Origin: Planctomycetaceae bacterium UBA4732
GTDB taxonomy: Bacteria > Planctomycetota > Planctomycetia > Gemmatales > Gemmataceae
Direction: 5' to 3'
Length of the DNA stretch: 15,785 nucleotides
NCBI GenBank assembly: GCA_002404095.1
Contig: DHJA01000103.1
Location: forward strand, 1 to 15,785
Shown: one piece after another, positions 1 to 6,120 of the stretch
Layout: every line of letters starts with the position of its first letter
Numbering within the stretch: position 1 is the first letter of the stretch
The notes under the pieces: generated by a model
The model's input: the letters and a program-made list of their open reading frames with translations, nothing else
What the model was told of the DNA's origin: nothing
Database searches by the model: none
Translations under genes and position numbers: made by a program

Positions 1-17
1 CCCTTTTCGCACAGGCT

Positions 18-51
18 CTGACTCCATATATCCCCTGACTCCATATATCCC
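18..51. repeat. Two perfect 17-bp tandem copies
   Basis: The unit CTGACTCCATATATCCC occurs at 18-34 and again immediately at 35-51 without a mismatch. It is AT-richer than the surrounding DNA and lies downstream of the first PIN toxin gene, which is read on the minus strand. The window begins only 17 bases earlier, so a longer array could extend to the left. No function is evident. Confidence 0.8.
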
Positions 52-91
52 TCATTTGTCCCCAGCCGTTGGCCCTGTAAAACGGCCAGGT

Positions 92-535
92 TCAGCAGTC
101 CCCCTCGCGGAGCAAGGCTCGAAAGCCGCGCTGTTGGAAATGCTCGTCGGCCGTCAGGGCTTTTGTAATGCCCCGCTCGGACATCACGACGAAGGATGCG
201 CAATCGATCAACCCCCACTCCTTATCGGGGCGAGAGCCGTAAAGTTCCAGTGCCCGCGCGTACAACTCCTCTGACAACGGCAGCAATGTCACGCTCGGGT
301 CCGCCTCTAGCGCCCGCAACAGGCTGACAGCCGCCGCCCGGTAGCGCTGTCGGGATAGGGCGTTGCCAATTTCCAACAGGACGGCGCGAGTGGTCACAAG
401 CCGCGCCCGCGCCGCCTCCAGTTCCTCCGCCAGACATAGCGCCCGGCCGTGGAACTGGTCGGTCGGCGCCGATAACGCCAGTGCGTAGGAGGTATCGAGA
501 AAGACCTCATCCCCTGGGTTGATCGCCTTCTCCAT
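92..535 (-). CDS. PIN-domain (VapC-like) toxin, module 1
   Basis: A 147-residue PIN-domain protein, predicted to be a metal-dependent endoribonuclease toxin of a type II toxin-antitoxin pair. The acidic residues that coordinate metal in PIN domains are visible: D14 in FLDTSYAL, E55 in LLEIGNAL, D111 in GLIDCASF and D130 in LTADEHF. The length fits the family. The ATG at 535 lies inside the last 29 bases of the upstream DUF104-like antitoxin gene, which implies translational coupling; no later start keeps the first catalytic Asp. The substrate RNA cannot be told from sequence. PIN assignment is firm; toxicity is inferred from family and gene arrangement. Confidence 0.88.
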   Translation of the reverse strand: MEKAINPGDEVFLDTSYALALSAPTDQFHGRALCLAEELEAARARLVTTRAVLLEIGNALSRQRYRAAAVSLLRALEADPSVTLLPLSEELYARALELYGSRPDKEWGLIDCASFVVMSERGITKALTADEHFQQRGFRALLREGDC

Positions 536-740
536 AAAGGTAAGTGTCGAGGTTCGCGGACCAATCCGCCGGGCCGTGCAGTTCCAAGGAACGCGCGGTG
601 CGGAGAAACGACGGCGGGGCGGCTTCGTCGGCCGGCAGCACTTCCACCGTCAGGCGGACGCGGGTATTCGGCTCCAGCCTGAGGGCCGTGTCCGGTCGGA
701 ATACGGCGCCATCGTATATGCCTTCCACAGTCTGGCTCAT
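507..740 (-). CDS. DUF104/AF2212-like antitoxin, module 1
   Basis: A 77-residue protein starting MSQTVEGIYDGAVFRP, the characteristic N-terminal beta-strand region of DUF104 (AF2212-like) antitoxins. It is followed by a charged tail (about residues 43-77) of the kind that wraps around a PIN toxin. The open frame extends further upstream, but the ATG at 740 is preferred: it has a strong AGGAAGGAG ribosome-binding site just upstream, and family homology begins at this Met. The 3' end overlaps the PIN toxin gene by 29 bases. The product presumably neutralises that toxin and may regulate its own promoter. Confidence 0.85.
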   Translation of the reverse strand: MSQTVEGIYDGAVFRPDTALRLEPNTRVRLTVEVLPADEAAPPSFLRTARSLELHGPADWSANLDTYLYGEGDQPRG

Positions 741-764
741 TTCCGCTTCTCCTTCCTGTCGGCC

Positions 765-794
765 ATTATACCGGCCGCAGTCGGCCGGGGCCAA
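765..794 (-). promoter_or_regulatory. Probable sigma70-type promoter of toxin-antitoxin module 1
   Basis: On the minus strand, TTGGCC (789-794) and a perfect TATAAT (765-770) are separated by 18 bases. They lie 25 bases upstream of the DUF104 antitoxin start, in the short gap after the previous module's stop codon. The -35 element matches consensus at four of six positions. This suggests module 1 has its own promoter. Promoter consensus in planctomycetes is not well defined, so this is a pattern match only. Confidence 0.5.
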
Positions 795-814
795 CACAAG
801 GGGTTCCTGGACCG

Positions 815-1231
815 TTAGCCAATCAGCCCTTCGGCCGCCAGCAGTCGCCGGTATTCGGCCATCGAGATGATTTGCAGCCCTTCGTACGGATGCAAGGCAA
901 GGAGATGACGGTCGTTAGTTACCAGATAGTCTACCCCGGCCGCGAGGGCGGCACGAAGGATCGGGCTGTCGTTCCTGTCCTGAGAGACGACATGACGCGA
1001 AGCGCCCGGTTCGACCAGCCTAGCCCGCCGCAACGTCCGCTGCCGAGACAAGACGGCCAAGCGCCGGGAGAAGCCGAGCCTCTCTGATATGACTCGTTCA
1101 AGCTCGTCAAGCAGATACGCGCTGACGAAAATGCGCCATCCCGCCCGTTCAGTGGCGGCGACCATTTCTTCCGCCGCTTCACCGAGAAGGCTCTCGGCCA
1201 CGTACACATTCGTGTCGAAAAAGACCTTCAT
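815..1231 (-). CDS. PIN-domain toxin (PIN_3-like), module 2
   Basis: A 138-residue PIN-domain protein beginning MKVFFDTNVYVAESL. It belongs to the PIN_3/COG1569-like branch of putative toxins. Candidate metal ligands are D6 (FFDTN), E43 (LLDELERV), D88 in the QDRNDSPIL segment and D107 (VTNDRHLL). The NDSPIL...GVDYLVTNDRHLL block is typical of this branch and distinguishes it from the VapC-like proteins on either side. The start codon overlaps the stop of the upstream small gene (ATGA, 1228-1231), a classic two-gene toxin-antitoxin arrangement. RNase activity is expected for the family but not demonstrated. Confidence 0.87.
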   Translation of the reverse strand: MKVFFDTNVYVAESLLGEAAEEMVAATERAGWRIFVSAYLLDELERVISERLGFSRRLAVLSRQRTLRRARLVEPGASRHVVSQDRNDSPILRAALAAGVDYLVTNDRHLLALHPYEGLQIISMAEYRRLLAAEGLIG

Positions 1232-1434
1232 TTGCTGTAACGGAAGTCGTGGATGGCTTGGTCAATCGCGGCTTGATCGACGCCTCTTTCCCGAGCCAAA
1301 CGGCGGGCCGGCTCGGCTTCACGCATCCACTCGGCCTCGGCCCGTTCGGCCAGGCGCTGGTCGAGCAGCAGGCGATCGGCTTCGGGGAGCTGCTCGATTT
1401 GATCCAGGATGGTTTGCACGTTGGACTGGTTCAT
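1228..1434 (-). CDS. Probable antitoxin of module 2
   Basis: A small 68-residue, highly charged and probably all-helical protein beginning MNQSNVQTILDQIEQL. It has no clear DNA-binding motif that I recognise. It is assigned as an antitoxin because of its size, composition and position directly upstream of the PIN_3-like toxin gene, overlapping it by four bases. The N-terminal LDQIEQLPEADRLLLDQRL segment resembles the helical start of many small antitoxins in GC-rich bacteria. Only a weak purine-rich ribosome-binding site precedes the ATG. The 183 bases between this gene and the next module hold no gene that I can support. Confidence 0.7.
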   Translation of the reverse strand: MNQSNVQTILDQIEQLPEADRLLLDQRLAERAEAEWMREAEPARRLARERGVDQAAIDQAIHDFRYSK

Positions 1435-1617
1435 GACGCGCTCTCGTCACTTCCGTGATGGCTAGTATGCCCACCCCTTGATTTGATTCTAGCTTGACCG
1501 AGACGAACGGCCAAGGCGGGGGAAGGCAAAAGGGGTCGGGAGATGCCATTTCTACGCAAGTGGAAACGACTCTACGCCACAACCCTCGGGTGCGGCGTCT
1601 GTTCCGGCCCAACCACT

Positions 1618-2067
1618 TCACACGCTCGCCGGATCAACGACCACGACGCCGGGGCCGAACCCCGCCAGCCGGGCGAAGTGCGCCACGTTGAACGTCAACA
1701 GGTGCGACATTCCGTGGACGTGGCAGACCGCCACGAGCCGGGCGTCATGAACTTGCTTGCCAACAATGCTCAGCGCTTCCACAAGAGCCTTCCATGCCGG
1801 GTAAATAGCCGGCGTCTCCGCCAGGAGTGGGAAGGTTGCCTGGAACACCGCCGCCTTCGCCTCCGCGCCCACAGCCGACAAGCCCAGGCCGTTCACCGCC
1901 GTCGGACGGGTGGCGACGTTCCTGAACTCAATGAGAACCTGTGGCGTGATATGCAGCAGTTCACCGCGTCGGTGCAGTTCAAATACGGCACGGGCCGCAA
2001 CCGTGTGCCGTGCGTCCAGCGTGTTCCCAAGTCGCACCAATAGATTCGTGTCGAGCAAGTAGGCCAT
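1618..2067 (-). CDS. PIN-domain (VapC-like) toxin, module 3
   Basis: A 149-residue PIN-domain protein starting MAYLLDTNLLVRL. Visible active-site positions are D6 (LLDTN), E47 (VLIEFRN) and D108 (VHDARLVA). The fourth position reads LLTFNVAHF, with Asn127 where many PIN proteins have Asp; this Asn is common in this branch and need not mean loss of function. The start codon shares one base with the stop of the antitoxin gene (TAATG, 2065-2069). A type II toxin RNase is the likely role. It is clearly diverged from the two other PIN toxins here, so the three modules are not recent duplicates. Confidence 0.88.
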   Translation of the reverse strand: MAYLLDTNLLVRLGNTLDARHTVAARAVFELHRRGELLHITPQVLIEFRNVATRPTAVNGLGLSAVGAEAKAAVFQATFPLLAETPAIYPAWKALVEALSIVGKQVHDARLVAVCHVHGMSHLLTFNVAHFARLAGFGPGVVVVDPASV

Positions 2068-2297
2068 TACTCGTACATTTCTTCACGACTGAGTGCCGCG
2101 TCAGATAGGGACACGCCGCAATCCGTCGCCGCTTCGAGCAACCGCCGCTCCCACTCGTCGCGTGGCTCCAACGGGGCGGACGCTGGGAGGAAATGCTCAC
2201 GCAAGGCGTCGAGGGCCAACACCTCCGGCGCCATGCCGCGCCGCCGGGCCTGTTCGCTCAGGACGGCTTCCAACTGTGGGGTAAGAGTGATGACCAT
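2067..2297 (-). CDS. Antitoxin of module 3
   Basis: A 76-residue protein starting MVITLTPQLEAVLSEQARRR. A short N-terminal strand followed by two helices is compatible with a ribbon-helix-helix DNA-binding antitoxin fold. The acidic C-terminal half (residues 40-76) would be the toxin-binding part. The ATG at 2297 is preceded by a good CAGGAG ribosome-binding site. The gene is immediately upstream of, and overlaps by one base, the PIN toxin. Family naming is uncertain, but the antitoxin role is well supported by position and size. Confidence 0.78.
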   Translation of the reverse strand: MVITLTPQLEAVLSEQARRRGMAPEVLALDALREHFLPASAPLEPRDEWERRLLEAATDCGVSLSDAALSREEMYE

Positions 2298-2332
2298 TGT
2301 TCAACTCCTGAAATTCCACCGACACGCCGTAC

Positions 2333-2338
2333 ATTGTA
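2333..2338 (-). promoter_or_regulatory. Possible -10 element for module 3
   Basis: TACAAT on the minus strand lies 35 bases upstream of the module 3 antitoxin start. No convincing -35 hexamer is found at the normal distance. This is a weak pattern match, listed because the three-module block would need a promoter here. Confidence 0.3.
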
Positions 2339-2410
2339 TCTCCCCAGACGATTGCCGGAATCGAAGGCTATACCTAGGCGCGCCCTTGCGCGTCAATCCG
2401 CCCCCACGGA

Positions 2411-2584
2411 CGGCCGCGGCGCGTTATAACTACACCGACGCCTCGAAGGCCGCACGGAGATTCTCATGCAGCTCGGCCCCTATCGTTTGCTGGCGCAGCT
2501 CGACGCGGGACGCGACGGCGCGTCGTACCGCGCCGCCGACGCAGCCGGCAATCCGGCCGAGGTGCGCGTCCTGAGCGGCGCCGT
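2411..2584 (+). repeat. Left copy of 174-bp direct repeat (kinase upstream region and 5' end)
   Basis: This segment aligns without gaps to 11321-11494 at a constant offset of 8910, with 164 of 174 positions identical and a perfect run at 2481-2537. It contains the TATAA-like sequence, the GGAG ribosome-binding site and the first 40 codons of the large kinase gene. Similarity stops abruptly after 2584. On the left it starts at the position matching the middle of the right arm of a palindrome in the other copy. The two copies bracket the whole glycan island. Confidence 0.97.
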
Positions 2585-2594
2585 TCGGGTTTAG
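2466..2594 (+). pseudogene. Truncated 5' fragment of the large kinase gene
   Basis: The reading frame starts MQLGPYRLLAQLDAGRDGAS as in the kinase at 11376. It keeps the first 40 codons with one amino acid change (Asp for Asn25), then adds Arg-Val and stops at TAG 2592-2594. This covers only the start of the N-terminal pseudokinase domain, so no functional kinase can result. The intact ribosome-binding site GGAG (2456-2459) means a 42-residue peptide could be translated if the upstream region is active. Of the three base differences in the shared codons after the start (counting changed codons), two are silent. It is best read as a relic of a duplication or integration event. Confidence 0.9.
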
Positions 2595-2656
2595 GGTGAG
2601 GAAGGCGCCGCCAACCACGGTACTGTCGGTGTGCCGCCGCCGGCCCGGCCGCAAGT

Positions 2657-2697
2657 AAAATCTACGATGCCTCCATTTCTCTCGGCAAAATCTACGA
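2657..2697. repeat. Short direct repeat pair in non-coding DNA
   Basis: AAAATCTACGA occurs at 2657-2667 and again at 2687-2697. The pair lies in the AT-richer stretch between the kinase fragment and the aminotransferase stop codon. No gene was found in 2595-2766. The pair may be chance or the relic of a repeat element. Confidence 0.45.
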
Positions 2698-2725
2698 CGT
2701 CCTTTTCTTTTCTGCCTTTGATTTT

Positions 2726-2750
2726 CTCTGTGGCGCTGTGCCTCTGTGGT
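2726..2750. repeat. CACAGAGG-type low-complexity repeat
   Basis: On the minus strand this stretch reads as degenerate iterations of (C)CACAGAGG/CACAG directly downstream of the aminotransferase gene. Similar CACAGAGGCACAG strings are, to my knowledge, dispersed in intergenic DNA of many bacteria including planctomycetes. No function is known to me. It marks the downstream edge of the glycan island. Confidence 0.5.
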
Positions 2751-2766
2751 TAGTCTTTTTTCTGCA

Positions 2767-3954
2767 CTAGGCAGCCCGACGGCTGCCGTCGAGTGTGAGG
2801 ATGTCGCGCGGGCCGCCGTGTCGCCTCGCCACCCGGAAACTGCGGACGGTTTCGATGACCGATTGCTGGTCCGCCGCCGTCAGGTCATTGTAGAACGGCA
2901 ACCTCAGCAGGCGGTCGCTGACGGCCTCGGTGACCGGGCAATCGCCCTCACGGCCGCCGAAGGTTTTCCCCATGACCGACAGGTGCAGCGGCAGGTAATG
3001 GAAGACGCTGCAGATGCCGCGCGCCCGCAGCAGAGCGATTAGCGCCTGCCGGTCCTCCAGAGAGGGCAACAGCAGGTAAAACAGATGGTAGGGCTGCTCG
3101 CAATGGGCCGGCGCCACTGGCAGCCTGACGCCCTGCGCGACGGCCCAGTCCTGTAATTGCTCGGCGTAGGTTTGCCAGATTTTTTTGCGGCGCGACTGGA
3201 TTTGGGTGCGCATTTCCAGTTGCGAATACAGCAGGGCGGCCAGCACGTCCGAAGGCAGAAAGCTGGAGCCGACGTCCACCCAGGTGTATTTATCGACTTG
3301 GCCGCGGAAGAACCGATTGCGGTTGGTCCCCTTCTCGCGCAGCACCTCGGCCCGCTCGATGAAGCGCGCGTCGTTGACCAGCAGGGCGCCCCCCTCGCCG
3401 CAGCTGAAGTTCTTGGTCTCGTGAAAGCTCTGCGTTGCCAGGGCGCCGAACGTCCCCAAGTAGCGACCGCGGTACTTGCCGAACAAGCCGTGCGCGTTGT
3501 CCTCGACGACCGCCAGGGAATGGCGGGCGGCGAAAGCGAGGATGGCGTCGAGTTCACAGCCGACGCCGGCGTAATGCACCGGCACGACGGCGCGCGTTCG
3601 CGGCGTCACCAGCGCCTCCAGCTGATTTTCGTCGAGGTTGAGCGTGTCCGGGCGGACATCGGCGAATACGGGTTTGGCCCCGCGCAGTACGAAGGCGTTG
3701 ACGGTGGAGACGAACGTAAACGAGGGGACGATCACTTCGTCGCCCGGCCGGACGTCCAGCAACAGGGCCGCCATCTCCAGGGCGTCGGTGCAGGAGGTGG
3801 TCAGAAGCACTTTCGGGACGCCGAGTTCCTCCTCGAGCAGGGCGTGGCATTTGCGGGTGAAGGGGCCGTCGCCGGACAGGTGCATATTGTCCACGGCCTG
3901 ACGGAGATAGTCGTAGGCCTTCTCGGCGATCAGCGGCCGGTTGAACGGGATCAC
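2767..3954 (-). CDS. wecE: WecE/RffA-type dTDP-4-amino-4,6-dideoxygalactose transaminase (DegT/DnrJ/EryC1 family)
   Basis: A 395-residue PLP-dependent sugar aminotransferase. It would convert a dTDP-4-keto-6-deoxyhexose to the 4-amino sugar with glutamate as donor. The N-terminal MIPFNRP, the SCTDALEMAALLLD block, the PLP lysine K181 in SFHETKN, D152 (VVEDNAH) and EKGTNRNRFFRGQVDKYTW closely match enterobacterial WecE. The frame is open upstream to 4149, but the GTG at 3954 is chosen: MIPFN homology starts there, a GAGG ribosome-binding site precedes it, and the upstream extension is repeat DNA. A tail of about 20 residues (from RVARRHGG) exceeds E. coli WecE. It is the last gene of the island, separated from the previous gene by a 274-bp repeat-rich gap, so it may be transcribed separately. 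No dTDP-glucose genes are in the window. Confidence 0.92.
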   Translation of the reverse strand: MIPFNRPLIAEKAYDYLRQAVDNMHLSGDGPFTRKCHALLEEELGVPKVLLTTSCTDALEMAALLLDVRPGDEVIVPSFTFVSTVNAFVLRGAKPVFADVRPDTLNLDENQLEALVTPRTRAVVPVHYAGVGCELDAILAFAARHSLAVVEDNAHGLFGKYRGRYLGTFGALATQSFHETKNFSCGEGGALLVNDARFIERAEVLREKGTNRNRFFRGQVDKYTWVDVGSSFLPSDVLAALLYSQLEMRTQIQSRRKKIWQTYAEQLQDWAVAQGVRLPVAPAHCEQPYHLFYLLLPSLEDRQALIALLRARGICSVFHYLPLHLSVMGKTFGGREGDCPVTEAVSDRLLRLPFYNDLTAADQQSVIETVRSFRVARRHGGPRDILTLDGSRRAA

Positions 3955-4003
3955 GCCATTGTCCTCTTTGCGAAAATCAGTCGAGGCCGCCGGATAGGTC
4001 CTA

Positions 4004-4219
4004 AAGTATCTACACCAACCCGTTGGGTTTTCCCTACGGACGGGGGTGCCATGCTTTCGCGGCTTATTTGTTTCACCTTCTTCCCGTCTGAGCCGCCGCG
4101 AAAGCATGGCACCCTCGCGAAGCGTCATGCTTTCGCGGGGTCCAGACAAGACGCCGCCTCTGAACCGAGCCGCGAAAGCATGGCACCCTCGACTGTAAAA
4201 GCTGCTGGTGTAGATACTT
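4004..4219. repeat. Composite inverted-repeat (MITE/REP-like) element
   Basis: A 14-bp perfect terminal inverted repeat (4004-4017 with 4206-4219) encloses four alternating copies of the core CATGCTTTCGCGG: forward near 4051-4062, reverse near 4098-4108, forward 4126-4138, reverse near 4170-4182. The first forward-reverse pair can fold into an about 20-bp stem (4044-4064 with 4095-4115) and the second pair into another. The element fills nearly the whole gap between the methyltransferase and aminotransferase genes and contains no plausible gene. The structure suggests a non-autonomous mobile or REP-like repeat. It could also terminate or stabilise the transcript. Confidence 0.85.
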
Positions 4220-4228
4220 CACGGTCGC

Positions 4229-5068
4229 TCAGGCCGCTTGCCGGCCGGACGCCGGCGCAACGTCGTCTCGGCAGGCCAGCGCGATAATGGAGGCGCCAAA
4301 CGGCAAAGGACGCCGCCGGGCCAGCAGCCGCGCTTCCCAGCCCAGCAGCCACGACATAATGCGGTTGAACCCCGGCACGATGCGGAGTTCGCTGAGAGCC
4401 AAGGACTTCGCGTCCGGGACAGGTCCGCCGCGCAGGCGCCGCAACATGGACGCCGCCCGCCGGTTCAGCCACATGAACGGGACCAGCGCCATCATGAACT
4501 CGCTGGCGAACTCCACGCGATAACCGCTCTCGGTCAGCGCTTGCCGCAACTGCGCGACCGAGTAACGGCGGTAATGATTCGCAAACTCGTCGGTGTGGCT
4601 CCACAACGCCATATGCGCCGGAACCGTCAGAAGTAGTCGCCCTGTCGGCGCCAGCACACGTCGGACGTCCTGAAGCGCCCGGCGGTCGTCCGGCAGGTGT
4701 TCCAGCACGTCGAACATGCCGACGACTTCAAAGGGAGCGTCGAACTTCATAGCGTGGATGTCGACCTGAATGAGGGGGCAGGAAGTCCGCTGTCGTGCGA
4801 ACTGCAAGCCTTGCTCGAAGAGGTCGAGTCCGATGGTTTCGCCGCGAGCGCAGACTTTTTCGAGGGCGCGGAGGACGTTGCCGGTGCCGCAGCCGACTTC
4901 CAGCACACGATAGCCCGGCGCCATCTTGTCGGTCAGGCCGCGCACCACTCTCGCGATGACGTCATTGCGAGAGCGGAACCAGAAATGACGATCCTCCGCG
5001 GCAAACAGGTGATCGAAGTCGGGCGCCTCGTCGCCTGGCGGCTTCACAATAGTCGCCGATTTTGACAT
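4229..5068 (-). CDS. Class I SAM-dependent methyltransferase
   Basis: A 279-residue methyltransferase. The SAM-binding motif I is VLEVGCGTGNVL (55-66), the acidic post-I residue is D82 (IGLDLF), and FDVLEHLPDD (119-128) follows. The segment LWSHTDEFANHYRRYS (155-170) is typical of methyltransferases found in surface-polysaccharide clusters. The C-terminal part (about 180-260) has hydrophobic stretches with basic residues that could associate with membrane. The start ATG at 5068 has a GAGGA site and lies 12 bases after the beta-propeller gene's stop, so the two are co-transcribed. The substrate is probably a sugar hydroxyl or a lipid-linked glycan, but it cannot be named. Confidence 0.87.
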   Translation of the reverse strand: MSKSATIVKPPGDEAPDFDHLFAAEDRHFWFRSRNDVIARVVRGLTDKMAPGYRVLEVGCGTGNVLRALEKVCARGETIGLDLFEQGLQFARQRTSCPLIQVDIHAMKFDAPFEVVGMFDVLEHLPDDRRALQDVRRVLAPTGRLLLTVPAHMALWSHTDEFANHYRRYSVAQLRQALTESGYRVEFASEFMMALVPFMWLNRRAASMLRRLRGGPVPDAKSLALSELRIVPGFNRIMSWLLGWEARLLARRRPLPFGASIIALACRDDVAPASGRQAA

Positions 5069-5080
5069 GGGACGTTCCTC

Positions 5081-5980
5081 TTACTCCTCGATGGCGATAC
5101 CGAATCCCGTCAAGCCGTAACGGTTGCCGTTGTAAAGCAGGTAACGCTGCCCCCCGTGCGTGAAGACGTAGGGGTAAGCCTGCATCTCCGAGTCCCAGCC
5201 GGAAGGGGAGACGTCGATCCCCACTTCATCGGGACGCCTGTGCCAGTGGATGCCGTCTGCCGATTCGGCGTAGCCGAGGCGATAAGCCGCGCCGCGGTGA
5301 CAGTACCACATGCGATACACGCCGCCGTCCTTAACGACGCACGGCCGGCATACCGCGTATTCTTCGGGCGGTTGCAGGTCAAGGGCAATCACGCCCTGTC
5401 GCTCCCAGTGAATCCCGTCCGCCGACTCGGCGTACTTGATCACGTGATCCATGTCCGTCTCTTGCCGGCCCCAGCGGAGGTTGGATCCGTACCACATCCT
5501 CCAGCGGGCGCCCTCGCGCAGCACGCAGGGATAGGAGAGGGTGTAGGGGTCCGCGGCGCAACGGTCGAGGAGCGGCGCCGGCGAGTGCTTGACGAACGGC
5601 TCGCCCGGCCGCGCCCGCACCGCCAGGCCGATACTGTTTCGCCAAGGCACCGTGACGCCCAGGTTCCAGCCGAGATAATAGAGATAAGTGGCCTCCCCGG
5701 CATGGATGAGCCAGCCCATTGAGGCGCCGCTGTCGTCGAAACCGCCGAGAGGACCGGGCGCGACCACCGGCTCGTCGGCAACGCCCAGCACGCGCACCTG
5801 CGGACGCAATTCGACGTCCACGTATCCGATGTGCGTGCGGTTCAGCCGGTCGCGGCAGCCGAAGTAGACGCGGAACTCGTCGCCGGCGAGATGCTCGGCT
5901 ACCGGATTGGCGGCGTGCGAGACCATCCACTCGCGCTGACCGTTGGCGGCAAAGACGAGACCCAGTTTACGCCACGTCAC
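5081..5980 (-). CDS. GH43/GH32-like five-bladed beta-propeller protein
   Basis: A 299-residue protein of the five-bladed beta-propeller glycosidase superfamily. Repeated blade motifs are visible: WRMWYGS (160-166) followed by YAESADGIHWERQ (183-195), and YRMWYCHRG (222-230) followed by YAESADGIHWHRR (237-249). The N-terminal FRVYFGCRDRLNR (36-48) matches first-blade sequences of sugar-cluster relatives. There is no signal peptide, so the protein is probably cytoplasmic. A substrate-binding or transfer role, rather than secreted hydrolysis, is possible. The start is GTG 5980 with a perfect AGGAGG (5987-5992). It follows directly after a large palindrome and is tightly coupled to the next methyltransferase gene. 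Catalytic residues cannot be assigned with confidence. Confidence 0.8.
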   Translation of the reverse strand: MTWRKLGLVFAANGQREWMVSHAANPVAEHLAGDEFRVYFGCRDRLNRTHIGYVDVELRPQVRVLGVADEPVVAPGPLGGFDDSGASMGWLIHAGEATYLYYLGWNLGVTVPWRNSIGLAVRARPGEPFVKHSPAPLLDRCAADPYTLSYPCVLREGARWRMWYGSNLRWGRQETDMDHVIKYAESADGIHWERQGVIALDLQPPEEYAVCRPCVVKDGGVYRMWYCHRGAAYRLGYAESADGIHWHRRPDEVGIDVSPSGWDSEMQAYPYVFTHGGQRYLLYNGNRYGLTGFGIAIEE

Positions 5981-5997
5981 GTCGGTCCTCCTGGTAG

Positions 5998-6118
5998 CGT
6001 CTCAATTGGGCGAGCCGGGGGCGTTAGCCCCCGGAGGGTAGTATCAGCGACTGAGACTATCTCCGGGGGCTTACGCCATCTCCGGGGGCTTACGCCCCCG
6101 GCTCGCCCAATTGAGACG
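5998..6118. repeat. 38-bp inverted repeat with nested palindromes
   Basis: The arms 5998-6035 and 6081-6118 are complementary at 37 of 38 positions. Each arm contains its own smaller hairpin (CCGGGGGC, four bases, GCCCCCGG). The loop carries a further copy: the 19-bp unit ATCTCCGGGGGCTTACGCC is tandemly repeated at 6059-6077 and 6078-6096. The structure starts two bases after the acyltransferase stop codon and ends five bases before the AGGAGG of the beta-propeller gene. It therefore exactly fills the intercistronic gap. It is probably a dispersed repeat of the genome that also shapes the mRNA; no T-run follows, so it is not a standard terminator. Confidence 0.93.
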
Positions 6119-6120
6119 TC

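Noticed and set aside
1435..1617. Possible transposon remnant (GGGGTCGGGAG string and a purine-rich run) between toxin modules 2 and 3
   Set aside because: It is reminiscent of ends of planctomycete repeat elements, but no inverted partner or transposase fragment could be found, so no feature is called.
3955..4149. Upstream in-frame extension of the aminotransferase by 65 codons
   Set aside because: It runs through the inverted-repeat element, has no family homology, and the GTG at 3954 has a ribosome-binding site and the MIPFN start typical of WecE.
3157..4287. Long plus-strand open frame of 376 codons opposite the aminotransferase
   Set aside because: It is the antisense shadow of a GC-rich gene, runs through the repeat element and shows no recognisable protein features.
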